This document shows positions 51,458 to 62,172 of a stretch of 64,000 nucleotides of DNA, piece after piece. Position numbers and translations under genes: made by a program. Where the stretch lies: the NCBI RefSeq assembly GCF_028683135.1, contig NZ_JAJUBB010000003.1:310001-374000 (forward strand), read 5' to 3'. The stretch comes from Enterovibrio qingdaonensis (GTDB lineage Bacteria > Pseudomonadota > Gammaproteobacteria > Enterobacterales > Vibrionaceae). Each line of letters begins with the position of its first letter. Within the stretch, counting starts at the first letter, position 1. The notes under the pieces were generated by a model that searched no databases, had not been told where the DNA came from, and saw nothing but the letters and a program-made list of their open reading frames with translations.

Positions 51458-54400
51458 TTAGTCCAATTTGAATGCCTGTTGGTCAAATAGTGCATTAATG
51501 ATTTCGCTAGTTTGGGCACCGGCGGCGAGATCTAATCCTGAACTAGACACATCCATATTTTCCATGACGATGGTCTGTTCATTTGACCCTGACAAAATCT
51601 GCAGTGTTATCGTCCCATTGCCATCGACTTCAGCATCATCAAAGTACGGCAACAAATCGCTAGCTGTCGGTGACGCACCCAAATCGGGAAGCAAATCCGT
51701 GATATCAATTTTGTCCTGTCCCAACTCAAAATCAGTGACAGTGTCACTATTTTTGGGCGTCGATAATGATGACTCAAGCCAAAGGAAAATGTCATCCCCT
51801 TCCCCGCCAGTGAGTATGTCATTACCGTTTCCTGCTTGGAGGGTATCGTTACCATTCATACCAAAAAGACTCTCCCCGCCAGACTCAGCCACTAAAGAAT
51901 CATTTTCTTCCGTGCCAATGTTGTCTCCGAGATGAAGTACGCCACTGTTTACAATGGCGGCGATCTGCTCTGATTGAGAAAGGTTCGATGCATCACCGTT
52001 CACCAATGCGTCCAAGCTTATTCCTGGTAAAATAATTTCCTGAACCGTATCTCCGCTGGTCAATATATTCAGTTGAGCGTTACCGCTTTTCTCACTCAGC
52101 GACAACTGCGTTGTGAGATCAGAAAACGTAGCGAGGTTAGAGACACTCACCGCTTGGCTAAGGTCTAACACATCATGCGCCAATTCAAAGTCTTTGATGG
52201 TATCAACCGCCGGAGAACCAACCGAACCCAGATCACCGGTTGACCATACAAATGTATCCTTAACAACATCAGCACCATCTTGCCCACCAAACAGTTCATC
52301 GTTGCCACTGCCACCAATGAGAATGTCGGCACCAAGCCCGCCAATCAGTGAATCATCGCCATCACCGCCTTCCAGTGTTGCCCCTTCATTTCCGGACACA
52401 ACAACGTTTTCTACACTTGTGTCTTGCGCGTGAATGGCTTGCTGAGCAGGGTCTTGAACATTAATTGACAATGATATCGGCGTTGATTCTGCGTCTTCAT
52501 TCAGGCTTGTCGTCGAAATCGCAACCACGCTAACCGTCGCTGTCACTGGGGATGAACTCATCACATGCAGTTGTGCCAGCTCTGTTGCAGTCAAGGTTAA
52601 CGTCCCTGCAACTGGGCCGGTACCAATCGTAACACCATCACTATCAACAAACGTCAGTGATGATGGAATGTCTCTGATTTCCACAGACAAGGTTTCTGAA
52701 GGATCGGTCAATGCCGCAGCCAAACCCAATAGCGGTATTAACGCGGCAATACTGCCACCAACCGCTGCAGTTTGTGCATTACTGAGTGTTAAGCTCGGTA
52801 TGTCCGGCTTCGGTGCCACATTGATCGCAACAGATTCGGCATCTGTTTTCGCGCCACCAGATCCCGTATTGCCATTATCGTCAACGGTAACAGTAAGAAG
52901 GTCTGCGCCAGAGAAATTCGTATCTCCGGTGTACGTCACCCCAGCCGCCAACAATGTATTAATGGCATCCAGTGGCCCTTCCAAAATCAAGGTCTCAGAA
53001 CCCGCTCCCGTGACTGTGATACCCGTTGTTGGTGCACCTAAAGGTAAACCAATAACGCCATCTTTTACGCTGAGCCTAACCTCTATTTCACCCGACGGCG
53101 ACTCACTTGCATCGACATCTTTAACCTGGATAGACTCGATGAGCAGTGCGCTCTCTTCCTCTGCCGCTAGCGGTGTACTCGGCAACGTCAGTTCAGGGGC
53201 GTCATTGACCGCCGAAACCGTCACTGTGATGGTTTGATCGTCCCATAGTGAACTGACAGCTTCTACGCCGTTATCAACAGCACGAACCGAAATCTCAAGT
53301 TTACCGTCCCAGTTGTTTTCATTGGCGTCACCGGGTGTGAAGATCAACTCGGATAAAGTCTGCCCATTGATGTTTGCTATCCAAGAACCATCAGGCTGCT
53401 TCTCAATCGTGCTTCCCGCAGGCGCATTTGTTGGCAAACTTAGCGTCGAACTAGCAGGTACATTCGTCAACACGACGCGAACTTGCTCAGGACCATTTTC
53501 TGTCACTGCCAATCCCGTTCCATCATAAGACGGCCCATTGTCTATGACACTGATATCGAGAGGCAGGACGATTTGCTCATCTTCAGTGCCTGACACTGCT
53601 GTCGTTATGTCCGTGTCTACGCCATCACCAACTGGGTTCACCACAACATTGATACTGGATTCATACTCTTTCGGTACGTCGAGGTTTTTCTCTTTCGCAT
53701 ACACCACAAAGTCGACGGTCAGAGAGCCGCTGAAGTTTTCAGGCGGCACAAATGCAATGTGGTCAAGGTTTACAGATTGGCTGCCGCTGGGCACATTAAT
53801 AGTCCAAACGCCATTTCCGCTGTTTTGTACAAGCTGGCTTCCTGTAGAAACCAACTGAAAATCATCGGGTACGCCGGTAATTTGTATAGATACAATCTCT
53901 TCTGAGCCGTCTGTATCCTGAACATTTGCCGAAATTCCGGTCAAAGCGATATGGCTGTCCTCATCGCCTGAGATTGGGTTGGCGTTACCTGAAAACGTAA
54001 TGGGATCGTTAACGGGCAGAACTGTGAACGATACACTCGACTCCACGCTACCTGACACGGAGGAGTCCGGGTTGCCTGTATCGTCGTTTTGCGCCGTATC
54101 CGTAATGAATGTTTTGATATTGACACTCACAGGCCCACTGTAATTTTCAGTGGGTTTGAAATAAATCTCCGACAACTGGGCAACCGAGACGGTATAGACG
54201 CCATTTTGATCCTCAACCACCTGTCCCGAAGCATCAACAAACTGACCCGTACCACCTTCGACGCTCAATTCCACGGAAGTAATGTTCTCTACTCCTTTCG
54301 TGGGATCAGTGTCCAGATCTAACAGCTCGTCGGTAATGCTTAACTTAATAATGCCGTCCTCAAGTGCTTCGCCAGAAAAGACCGTGGTACTGTTAGGATC

Positions 54401-57400
54401 AGGTTGTTTTTCACTATCTAAACCGTTGGTTTGAATCACTGTAACACTGGTCTCTACGCCATCGACTTGAGGGGCAATAAGTACATCAATCGTCGTCGTA
54501 ATTTCTTTCGTATCTCCGCTTTCCTGATCGGTAGTAACCAACTTGATAGGTAACGTGAAATCTCCTGCAAAGTGCTTAGGCAAAGAGAGAGAAACACCCG
54601 ACAGATCAACACTACCATCCGCAGCAACATTCACCTTCGCAACGTATTCAGCCGTCACGCTGTTAAATTCCATGCCCGACACCGTTACGCCAGCTGATGA
54701 AAGCACCGCTGCATTGATAACAAGCGTCAATTCATCATCAGGCGCATTGGTTGGATCGATTGAAATAAGGCCGTCCAGTTGTTGACCAAGGTTGAGCGTT
54801 GTATCTTCAACACCAGTGATGTCACCAGTGTTTACGGTGATGTCCCCGGCTTCTTGCGTGTTGGTATTGTGACCACTAAAGTCCAGTGTGATTACAATGG
54901 GAGCTTGTTCTTCTTCTGCACTTTTATCGCCTTCACCTGCATCGCCTTGATCTTGCACTGTTCCCACAATCTTTACGAACACAGGTGTACTGATGGGTGA
55001 TGATGTTGAAATCGTCAAATCGGCCAATGACGATTCAGGAATTGTCCAACTCCCATCGCCATTGTTTATCCCACCTTTGATATAAAACTGGTCAAAGTAG
55101 GCTTGATTTTCGCCAGTAAAAGGGTCGCCTTGTGCATTTTGAACAAAAGAAATAACGACTTCCGTGATTAACTCTTGGCTGCTCCCGTCGGTATTAATGC
55201 CTTCTGCGGTTTTGAAAACCAACCGATGATCAGATTCCGACAAAGAGATTGAACCCGTTCCCCCATCACTGATTGCTGTAATGGCAGTGTTCGCGCTATT
55301 GACGACTTCAATGTCCCCTTCTTCTACCGTGGCGACAATCCGTACATTCAGATCGCCAGTGATATCCACACGATCAACAATTGACGGGTCGTCCTCATCT
55401 TTTTGCTCGACCGTCAGTTTTACGCTAAGGCCGATATCTTCATCCACATCACTGTTTAGCGGAGCTTTCATCGTGAGAGCGGCACCATTCACTAGCGCGG
55501 TGACTTGCGCAGATGAAAGCACCACTTCACCATTCGAGAATGCGAGTGGCGAAGACTCGCCTTCAATGGTCAATTCGTAACCTGCCGCTATTGCGGTCGA
55601 TGACATCGAAAACACGATCCCAACAATTTCCTCTCGATTATCGGTAAATCCACTGTCCTCATCAGGTCGCCAGTTGATATCAATGGGCTGGTCTTCATAA
55701 CCCAGTGATGACAAGGCATAGTTTGTCGCATCGATCTTTGGTTCTATGTGAATGATCACATCTCGATTTACCGTTAACGAGTCCCCATCATTTTCGGTGA
55801 CCACAATGCTCACTGTCATTGTGATATCTTTCGTGCTCCCTTCAGGGGGGATCAGCTTAATATCAGACAAGCCATTGATACTCGCCTGATACTGAGGCTG
55901 TGGCGGCGTTTCGTCATCTAGCCCTGCGTAAACCAAATTCACTTTTTGATTGTTAGTGTCGAGCAAGGTGACGCCTTCAGGGATCTTAGTCAGCAAGGTT
56001 GTTAGGGTTTCAGAGTTGTCCCCCGGTAACTTGTCACCGTCTTCTCCTGATTTGATCTGGAAAGAAAGCGACACTGAACTGTCTTCTTCAATGGTCGTTT
56101 CTATGCCCGTTTCCTGGCCACCTTCAATAACGGGTTGCCATATATCACCAAGATCAGGTTCGATGTCTGGCTCATCAGCCACACCTTTCAGTGCAACATT
56201 CAAGGTTTTTGCATTGGTTTCATAAACTTGCGTGACAGTTTGGTCCACACCAGAGGCATTTGTGATGATGGCTGTATCTTTCACTACTCCCCGAACAGAA
56301 ATGGCAAAATCCACATTACTCTCTGGCGGAGGGTCAAGCTTTAGATTCGCGATGTCCGAATACAATACTTCGTACAAACCGTTGTTATCGGCGACAAGTT
56401 TATCTGTTCCCATAAACAGGTTGGCACCTTCAGGCAAGCCGGATATCCAAACATACAAGGTTTCAGAAGAATCGGTGTCTACGGTGTTCGTTAACTCAAT
56501 GCTATTGCCCAAAGGAATTAAGGTATCTTCATCACCACTTACTCGCGCAACTTTGAGCGTGGTGGCGTCCGCCTCTGGATTAACCGCAATGGTAATGGTT
56601 CTCGGGGCCGAATCGGCCGTTTGCTGGCCAGCAACAAAATTTGACGTTTCTTTGCTTTGCGCGACCACTGTTAAGGTAATGTCGCCCGAATAATTTGCAT
56701 TGGGTTTTACAACGACGTTATTGATGTCTGCTGCCGCGACTTCATATTTCCCGCCACTTGGCGTCAGTTCGTTGCCATTTAGTAATAACGTTGCTTCGCC
56801 GCTTTCCAATGTAAGGAAATAGGTCAGCGTTTCTGAACCGTCGCTGTCTTGCAAGTCTGCTTCAATAGCAAGGTTTGCGCCTTCACTGTCTTCATCAATG
56901 TTGTAATAGAGTGTGGTATTTTCAGAATCCCATTGCGGAACGTCTGCAATACCTTCGACCGTGATGGTAAACGTCTGTGTAGGAAGTGCCCTTTCAGAAC
57001 CATCCGTGTTTTTCACAAAGCCAGTGACTGTGAAAGTTGGTATACCACTGGAAGCGGAATAGTCTTGGTCAGGGACAAAGGTGACACCTTGTAGTGTCCA
57101 TATTTCATTTTGAGCATCTGGCGTAAACAGATTTGAAGGCAGGGTGATTTTTCCGTCTGTAACCGCGAGTTCCGTGCCATTGGCATAAAACGTTCCCTGT
57201 GCGTTTGCGGGCAAGGTGATCAAGACGCGATCGACCGTTTCGCCTTCATCATCATCCCCGACGTTCACCGACATATTGATCGGAATCCCGTCAGCAGGGT
57301 TATCGACCAAGTCATCATTAGGATCGCCTTCACGCCCTTGGTCTTCAACGCCTGTCGCATTTTCTACAACGAGTTGCGGATTGCTGTCCACCACCACAAT

Positions 57401-60400
57401 TTGTGTAGAGCCAACCACAATATCCCCGTCACCATCGAGTATTTCATAGCTGAAGGTTTCTACGATTCGATTGTTCGTGCTGCCACTGTGGTCAACATCT
57501 TCGGCAGCTGTAAACTGAACGTTGCCAGAACTTTGGATCAGCAGCGTACCAAGAACTTGCCCACCAACGCCCTCAGTAACAGTGAAAGTATTGTTTAGGC
57601 CAACGTTCAATTCATGCTTCTCACCATTGATCGTCACTGACGTGATGTGGCTATCATCTGCTCCTCGATTTCTAGCCGGCATCACTGTTAGTCTTGGCGA
57701 GTGGTCTCCTTCTTCTGTCACGAGCGCACCACCGCCGACACCGACCCCATCCGTCTCCAACGAAAATGGCACATCATCTGTCACATTAACGTTTAGAATG
57801 CTGGTCGCTGTATCGTTATCAGAATCCGTCACGACGACAGGTAAGTTGATGGTTAAAGTATTCTTCTCGTCCCCACGAGGGTGATCTAATGCGCCAAGCA
57901 GGGTAAAGGTGTAGTTGCCTTGTGAATCTAAGGTTATGCTGAAAACTTCCCGCGTTTCAGCCATACCTTTATAGGTTTTAATCCCATTACTATCACTCGC
58001 GAGAACTAGCGTGACTGGCTCGCCTTTGGAGCTCAATGGCACATTGACTCCCGAGCTGTTTTGGCTGTTTGCCGAATTGTTTGACGCAAAAGCACTGACA
58101 TCGAGGGCAATGTCATTGATGCTGTCGCTGCCCTTATCAATGACCAATTTCCCGCTGTCTGTGTCCTGATCTGTCCCCACACCGCCGGGCGTGGTACCTG
58201 GACGATTACTGTTTGCGCCACTGCCATTTTGGTTTATGTCACTTTCTTCTACGTTAAGCGCCGGCGTAGTGGTAATGGAGGGACCGGCTCCATCCTTAAT
58301 GATTAAGTCTACGGACGCTCCGCCAGTGACGGCATCACCATCAGAGTCTTTGACTTGCAAAGGAAGAAGAATACTTATTTGCTCACCATTCACCGAAATA
58401 TTGGCATTTGATGTTCCGTTCGCATCATGGTCGAGAGGCTTTAGCAGCGTTATGGTCGGAGAGACAATCGCATCTGCGCCGTTCGATGCCTGTACCGCTG
58501 GAAACGTAACCGTTAATACCGCCTCATTGTCCGCAGAACCTGTTAACGTTCGCGTGGTCGCGTTGTAGGTAAAAACAACGGCCGTGCCGTTACTGGTAAG
58601 CACACCATTCAAATTGTTCAATACGTTGGCGACTTGCGCGCTTTCTAAGCCTGCAGAATCAGGGATAAGTCGGTCATTCTGGGTTTTGATTTCGATCGCT
58701 GTATTTGCTGAGTCTGGATAGCCCTGCTCGCCCGTACCCGGAGTCAGATCAGGCTCGGTAATTTCGGCTGTGCCGGACGCCTGAGACGCACCGGATGCGT
58801 CGCTATCTCGAATCGTGACAGTGAATTCATTGGAAACGGTATCGCCATCTGTATCCGTCGCCCTTACACCTATGGGCAAGCTAATCACATCACTAGGCTC
58901 ATCAATGGCAAAAAACTGTTTAACGGTATACGTGCCATCAGGAAGGCCATTAGCATCTTTATTCAAGGTAATGCTTAGTGCTGTCTCGCCATTATTGGGG
59001 GAGTTGGCATCATCAATAACAATACTGATGGTGTCAGAAAGTGATGAAAACGGTTGAGGCTGCACACTCGTGTCATATCCACTGCTTGTGATCGCATTCA
59101 ATGCTGCTTCTAAGCCCGTTGGGGCATAAAACACCACTGATTTCAGCGCATCTGCCCCAAGTGTTAATCCCAAACTGAGGTTCTCTTGTTCGTTTATGTC
59201 TCCCACATTTGGATCGGTCAAATCGGCATCGACAGGATTCAGTGACAAGTCTTTTCCATCTAAGACCTTCACCTCGAAGGTGCTTGACGCACTATCACCG
59301 TCATAATCCGTGACTTTAACACCCAAATTGAAGACCACATCTTCACTGTTGGGCTGATCGATAGCATCGTTTAACGTAACCTTATATTCACCACTGCTCG
59401 GTAAAAGGGTAAAGGTCAGTACGGTGACTGTTACACCGCTGCCGTCTTGATAACCAATATTTATTGGATCACTAGAGCCCGTTATTTGAGCATTTGAAGG
59501 GATGATAGAGAGTGCATTTCCATCACTGGACAGTGATTCCACAAACGATTGAAAACCCGAGCCAATGTTCCAAACTAAAGACGCGATCTCGTCGCTGCCA
59601 AGCACTAGCCCCAATGTCGACGTTTCCACAACAGCTTGCGCATTCGCGTCTGGATCTGTGACATCGATATTGGGCGTTTGAATCGTCGGAGACTCGCCAT
59701 CAGTCACTTGGTATTTCACCGAAATTGGGCGTTCTAGCGCGTCGCCATCGCTGTCTTTTAACTGAACCTGAAGTTCGATATCAAACACGGCGTTATTAGA
59801 CTGTTCACTGCGGGTAACCCAGCGATTCCCCGCAAACTTAGCATCATCCACGTGGTCAAGCGGCTGGCTAAGTTCGAACGTCGACGAAATAGAGACTCCC
59901 GTCGCTCCTGACCCAGACGCTTGGGTCGCCACCAGTGTGATAGATACCGCCACAGGATCATCGGGTAATTTACCCTCAATAGTAATCGTCCCATCGCTTG
60001 AATTGGGTGAAACTGTAAACGTCAGTGCTTGCCCGTTCGAAGTCAGCTCATTAAGTTCATCCAGCAACCCAGGAACACCGCCACTTTCCGTTAGATTGGC
60101 AATGCTTAGAGAATCCGGTTCCAGCCTATCAGAGCCTGCATTGACAGCAATTTCACCTTCGGCAGTTTGCTTCGGCACTGTGCCATTTTCAATGCGCGCT
60201 TCCGTCACATCAAAACTACCTGACTCAGTTGCTGCGCTGCCGTTAGCATTGTCACCATCGGTAATGGTCACCGAGAAACGACCTTCAATGGTATCGTTAT
60301 CGAAATCGGTCACGGCAACGGTGACAGGAATTAATACTGACTCGCCATTAGCCTGATCTACGCTCGCGTTTTCCGAAAAGACGTAATTGTAATCTCCGTT

Positions 60401-61705
60401 ATCGCTCTCTAATTGAATGCTGAACACCTTACTAGACGGATCAGAGGCAAGCGAAACCGTGATTACGTCATTTGATATTTCATAGGTTGTAGCTTCACCG
60501 TTACTGGTTAGCCCATCTAAAACCGCGCGCAATTCAGACGTCGAAGTAAACGCTACCGTCGATATTTCATCGGAGTTGGCTTCAATATTTAGAGGAATAG
60601 GTTTAGAGACAAAACCAAGATCATTTTCGCTGTGAGATATGCTTGCTGGCTCAATCGTTGGTAAGGCACCGTCAGTAATGGTAATTGTTACGTCAATCGG
60701 TTCACGAAGTGCAGTACCACCATTGTCCGCACCCTTCACGGAGAGATCGATTTCTAGCGCATCATTGACCACCCTAACCAACCCAGATGTATCCGAAGGC
60801 AGATGGTCAATCGGTTCATAGATGGTGACCGTAGTCGTTAGCTCGACATCTCTTCCTGCCGCTGAAGGCGTCAATACAATCGTGACGACCGTTTCTCTAT
60901 CAGACGTCCCAATAATTTCTCGCCCATCATCACTTAAGGCATAGGAAATAGATTTTCCAGATGTGAACGTTTCGTTCGAAAGTTCCGCAACAACGGTTGC
61001 TGCGGTTAAAGTGTCAAAAACAAACGAAGAGACATCCAGTCCTAATGTTCCGGCCGAAACCGTCAACGTTTTACTGCCAGAAACAGGGTAACTTTCCCCC
61101 TGACGCGGGTCGGATAAATCACCTTCTCTAACAGTAATGGAAAGATCACCCCCGCCTAAAGCAGGAATGAGTGGCGCATCGTCTTCGTTTAGTTGAGCAA
61201 AAGGCTTTCGGATATAAGAGGTTTCAAATCCTGCCTTAGCAAGCACAGCGGTATAGTCATAGTGAACAATCGAATAACCACCAATCGATGAGCTTACCAC
61301 CCCACCAGCCGCTGGCGGTTCCAGTTCTTCCGTCGGATCAATGCCTTCTAATATTGCACGTTGAAGTGCGGTGATATCGTCCTCAAGTAACGTAAGCGCG
61401 GCATCCGATTGGCTTAAACCGATGTTACCCGATAAGCCAATGACTTCTACCCCTTCCCCTTCAACGCGAATACAGGTTGCACAGGGTTCATTGACCATGG
61501 TTGGAACGCCGTTTTTGATCACGACATAGTGCGCAGAAGGATTGGCAACGACCAAGTCACCAGATTCTACGGTCGTGGAAAACGGGACAGGTGTCGCGAC
61601 GCCCTCACGAATAACGTATACCTGACCGTTTTTAACCGTTAGATGAGTACTCCTCTCATCTGCCTGTTCTCGAATCTGTTCTTTTGGTTCTTTATGATCC
61701 GTCAT
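51458..61705 (-). CDS. Giant LapA-type adhesin, type I secreted, with retention module
   Basis: A 3415-residue cell-surface adhesin for biofilm or host attachment. Layout: an N-terminal retention module (about 1-125) holding CATC at 75-78; then PPAAGG at 130-135, the kind of site cut by the periplasmic protease LapG; about nine long DSDGD-type T1SS repeats to about 1440 (for example VKDSDGDAVTGG); then modules with the EDxxI and DTDGSE pattern to about 2700; Ig-like modules (VNDAPELTLP); and from about 3099 two RTX blocks (GGDGDDSLIGG and GGEGDDIFLW), each followed by DFELxxDxxDxxx, the type I secretion end. The start codon follows GAGGGG. The divergent TolC gene supports export. Confidence 0.93.
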   Translation of the reverse strand: MTDHKEPKEQIREQADERSTHLTVKNGQVYVIREGVATPVPFSTTVESGDLVVANPSAHYVVIKNGVPTMVNEPCATCIRVEGEGVEVIGLSGNIGLSQSDAALTLLEDDITALQRAILEGIDPTEELEPPAAGGVVSSSIGGYSIVHYDYTAVLAKAGFETSYIRKPFAQLNEDDAPLIPALGGGDLSITVREGDLSDPRQGESYPVSGSKTLTVSAGTLGLDVSSFVFDTLTAATVVAELSNETFTSGKSISYALSDDGREIIGTSDRETVVTIVLTPSAAGRDVELTTTVTIYEPIDHLPSDTSGLVRVVNDALEIDLSVKGADNGGTALREPIDVTITITDGALPTIEPASISHSENDLGFVSKPIPLNIEANSDEISTVAFTSTSELRAVLDGLTSNGEATTYEISNDVITVSLASDPSSKVFSIQLESDNGDYNYVFSENASVDQANGESVLIPVTVAVTDFDNDTIEGRFSVTITDGDNANGSAATESGSFDVTEARIENGTVPKQTAEGEIAVNAGSDRLEPDSLSIANLTESGGVPGLLDELNELTSNGQALTFTVSPNSSDGTITIEGKLPDDPVAVSITLVATQASGSGATGVSISSTFELSQPLDHVDDAKFAGNRWVTRSEQSNNAVFDIELQVQLKDSDGDALERPISVKYQVTDGESPTIQTPNIDVTDPDANAQAVVETSTLGLVLGSDEIASLVWNIGSGFQSFVESLSSDGNALSIIPSNAQITGSSDPINIGYQDGSGVTVTVLTFTLLPSSGEYKVTLNDAIDQPNSEDVVFNLGVKVTDYDGDSASSTFEVKVLDGKDLSLNPVDADLTDPNVGDINEQENLSLGLTLGADALKSVVFYAPTGLEAALNAITSSGYDTSVQPQPFSSLSDTISIVIDDANSPNNGETALSITLNKDANGLPDGTYTVKQFFAIDEPSDVISLPIGVRATDTDGDTVSNEFTVTIRDSDASGASQASGTAEITEPDLTPGTGEQGYPDSANTAIEIKTQNDRLIPDSAGLESAQVANVLNNLNGVLTSNGTAVVFTYNATTRTLTGSADNEAVLTVTFPAVQASNGADAIVSPTITLLKPLDHDANGTSNANISVNGEQISILLPLQVKDSDGDAVTGGASVDLIIKDGAGPSITTTPALNVEESDINQNGSGANSNRPGTTPGGVGTDQDTDSGKLVIDKGSDSINDIALDVSAFASNNSANSQNSSGVNVPLSSKGEPVTLVLASDSNGIKTYKGMAETREVFSITLDSQGNYTFTLLGALDHPRGDEKNTLTINLPVVVTDSDNDTATSILNVNVTDDVPFSLETDGVGVGGGALVTEEGDHSPRLTVMPARNRGADDSHITSVTINGEKHELNVGLNNTFTVTEGVGGQVLGTLLIQSSGNVQFTAAEDVDHSGSTNNRIVETFSYEILDGDGDIVVGSTQIVVVDSNPQLVVENATGVEDQGREGDPNDDLVDNPADGIPINMSVNVGDDDEGETVDRVLITLPANAQGTFYANGTELAVTDGKITLPSNLFTPDAQNEIWTLQGVTFVPDQDYSASSGIPTFTVTGFVKNTDGSERALPTQTFTITVEGIADVPQWDSENTTLYYNIDEDSEGANLAIEADLQDSDGSETLTYFLTLESGEATLLLNGNELTPSGGKYEVAAADINNVVVKPNANYSGDITLTVVAQSKETSNFVAGQQTADSAPRTITIAVNPEADATTLKVARVSGDEDTLIPLGNSIELTNTVDTDSSETLYVWISGLPEGANLFMGTDKLVADNNGLYEVLYSDIANLKLDPPPESNVDFAISVRGVVKDTAIITNASGVDQTVTQVYETNAKTLNVALKGVADEPDIEPDLGDIWQPVIEGGQETGIETTIEEDSSVSLSFQIKSGEDGDKLPGDNSETLTTLLTKIPEGVTLLDTNNQKVNLVYAGLDDETPPQPQYQASINGLSDIKLIPPEGSTKDITMTVSIVVTENDGDSLTVNRDVIIHIEPKIDATNYALSSLGYEDQPIDINWRPDEDSGFTDNREEIVGIVFSMSSTAIAAGYELTIEGESSPLAFSNGEVVLSSAQVTALVNGAALTMKAPLNSDVDEDIGLSVKLTVEQKDEDDPSIVDRVDITGDLNVRIVATVEEGDIEVVNSANTAITAISDGGTGSISLSESDHRLVFKTAEGINTDGSSQELITEVVISFVQNAQGDPFTGENQAYFDQFYIKGGINNGDGSWTIPESSLADLTISTSSPISTPVFVKIVGTVQDQGDAGEGDKSAEEEQAPIVITLDFSGHNTNTQEAGDITVNTGDITGVEDTTLNLGQQLDGLISIDPTNAPDDELTLVINAAVLSSAGVTVSGMEFNSVTAEYVAKVNVAADGSVDLSGVSLSLPKHFAGDFTLPIKLVTTDQESGDTKEITTTIDVLIAPQVDGVETSVTVIQTNGLDSEKQPDPNSTTVFSGEALEDGIIKLSITDELLDLDTDPTKGVENITSVELSVEGGTGQFVDASGQVVEDQNGVYTVSVAQLSEIYFKPTENYSGPVSVNIKTFITDTAQNDDTGNPDSSVSGSVESSVSFTVLPVNDPITFSGNANPISGDEDSHIALTGISANVQDTDGSEEIVSIQITGVPDDFQLVSTGSQLVQNSGNGVWTINVPSGSQSVNLDHIAFVPPENFSGSLTVDFVVYAKEKNLDVPKEYESSINVVVNPVGDGVDTDITTAVSGTEDEQIVLPLDISVIDNGPSYDGTGLAVTENGPEQVRVVLTNVPASSTLSLPTNAPAGSTIEKQPDGSWIANINGQTLSELIFTPGDANENNWDGKLEISVRAVDNGVEAVSSLWDDQTITVTVSAVNDAPELTLPSTPLAAEEESALLIESIQVKDVDASESPSGEIEVRLSVKDGVIGLPLGAPTTGITVTGAGSETLILEGPLDAINTLLAAGVTYTGDTNFSGADLLTVTVDDNGNTGSGGAKTDAESVAINVAPKPDIPSLTLSNAQTAAVGGSIAALIPLLGLAAALTDPSETLSVEIRDIPSSLTFVDSDGVTIGTGPVAGTLTLTATELAQLHVMSSSPVTATVSVVAISTTSLNEDAESTPISLSINVQDPAQQAIHAQDTSVENVVVSGNEGATLEGGDGDDSLIGGLGADILIGGSGNDELFGGQDGADVVKDTFVWSTGDLGSVGSPAVDTIKDFELAHDVLDLSQAVSVSNLATFSDLTTQLSLSEKSGNAQLNILTSGDTVQEIILPGISLDALVNGDASNLSQSEQIAAIVNSGVLHLGDNIGTEENDSLVAESGGESLFGMNGNDTLQAGNGNDILTGGEGDDIFLWLESSLSTPKNSDTVTDFELGQDKIDITDLLPDLGASPTASDLLPYFDDAEVDGNGTITLQILSGSNEQTIVMENMDVSSSGLDLAAGAQTSEIINALFDQQAFKLD

Positions 61706-62172
61706 AAGCTTATACCCCTCAAATAAGCAAAACAGGAGGTCGTGAAATTCTTTTCAGAATTCCATCGAGCCTCCTGAATTCATCCTCATTAGCCAACTTA
61801 AGGCTACGGTAAAACGATTCACTCGACTTCAAGTTCAAGTGACAAACACCCCGTCGAACGCCTTATTGTTGCTTCAGTTTCTATTTTGGCTGTCACTGAT
61901 GTGTCTCAACCTGTCTCATTTGCAATAGAAACACGAGAAACCTACTTTTGGGGGGTCACATACGCATCAACTTGCCCTACTTTTAACGGGCATAAGCAAC
62001 AGAGTTTTCTTTTGCTTTATCACGCAATTTTTGTCCGGTTATGACAGACATAACTCCCGTTCGTCATAAAAAGCCCCAAATTGGATGGGTTTTGCCTTCA
62101 CTGGGCATATTTGCCGTGTTTAACCAAGGTTCTTGCAACAACGAATAATTAGTAGGCATTCAGGGAGCATTC
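61706..62172. other. Divergent promoter region between the adhesin and tolC-type genes
   Basis: 467 bases that must hold both promoters, with the leader hairpin at 61733-61776 on the adhesin side. I found no clean consensus promoter on either strand. The T-rich stretches near 61990 are a possible site for a biofilm regulator, which is a guess. Confidence 0.5.
61733..61776 (-). promoter_or_regulatory. Hairpin in the adhesin mRNA leader
   Basis: On the coding strand CAGGAGG and CCTCCTG form a perfect seven-pair stem enclosing a smaller GAATTCTGAAAAGAATTTC hairpin. It ends 28 bases before the start codon. CCTCCTG could also face the true ribosome site GAGGGG. Confidence 0.5.

Noticed and set aside
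52668-60356. Several plus-strand open frames of 100-190 residues inside the adhesin gene
   Set aside because: Antisense shadows of a repetitive, Asp/Ser/Thr-rich coding sequence. They are Ser/Pro-rich and lack ribosome sites.
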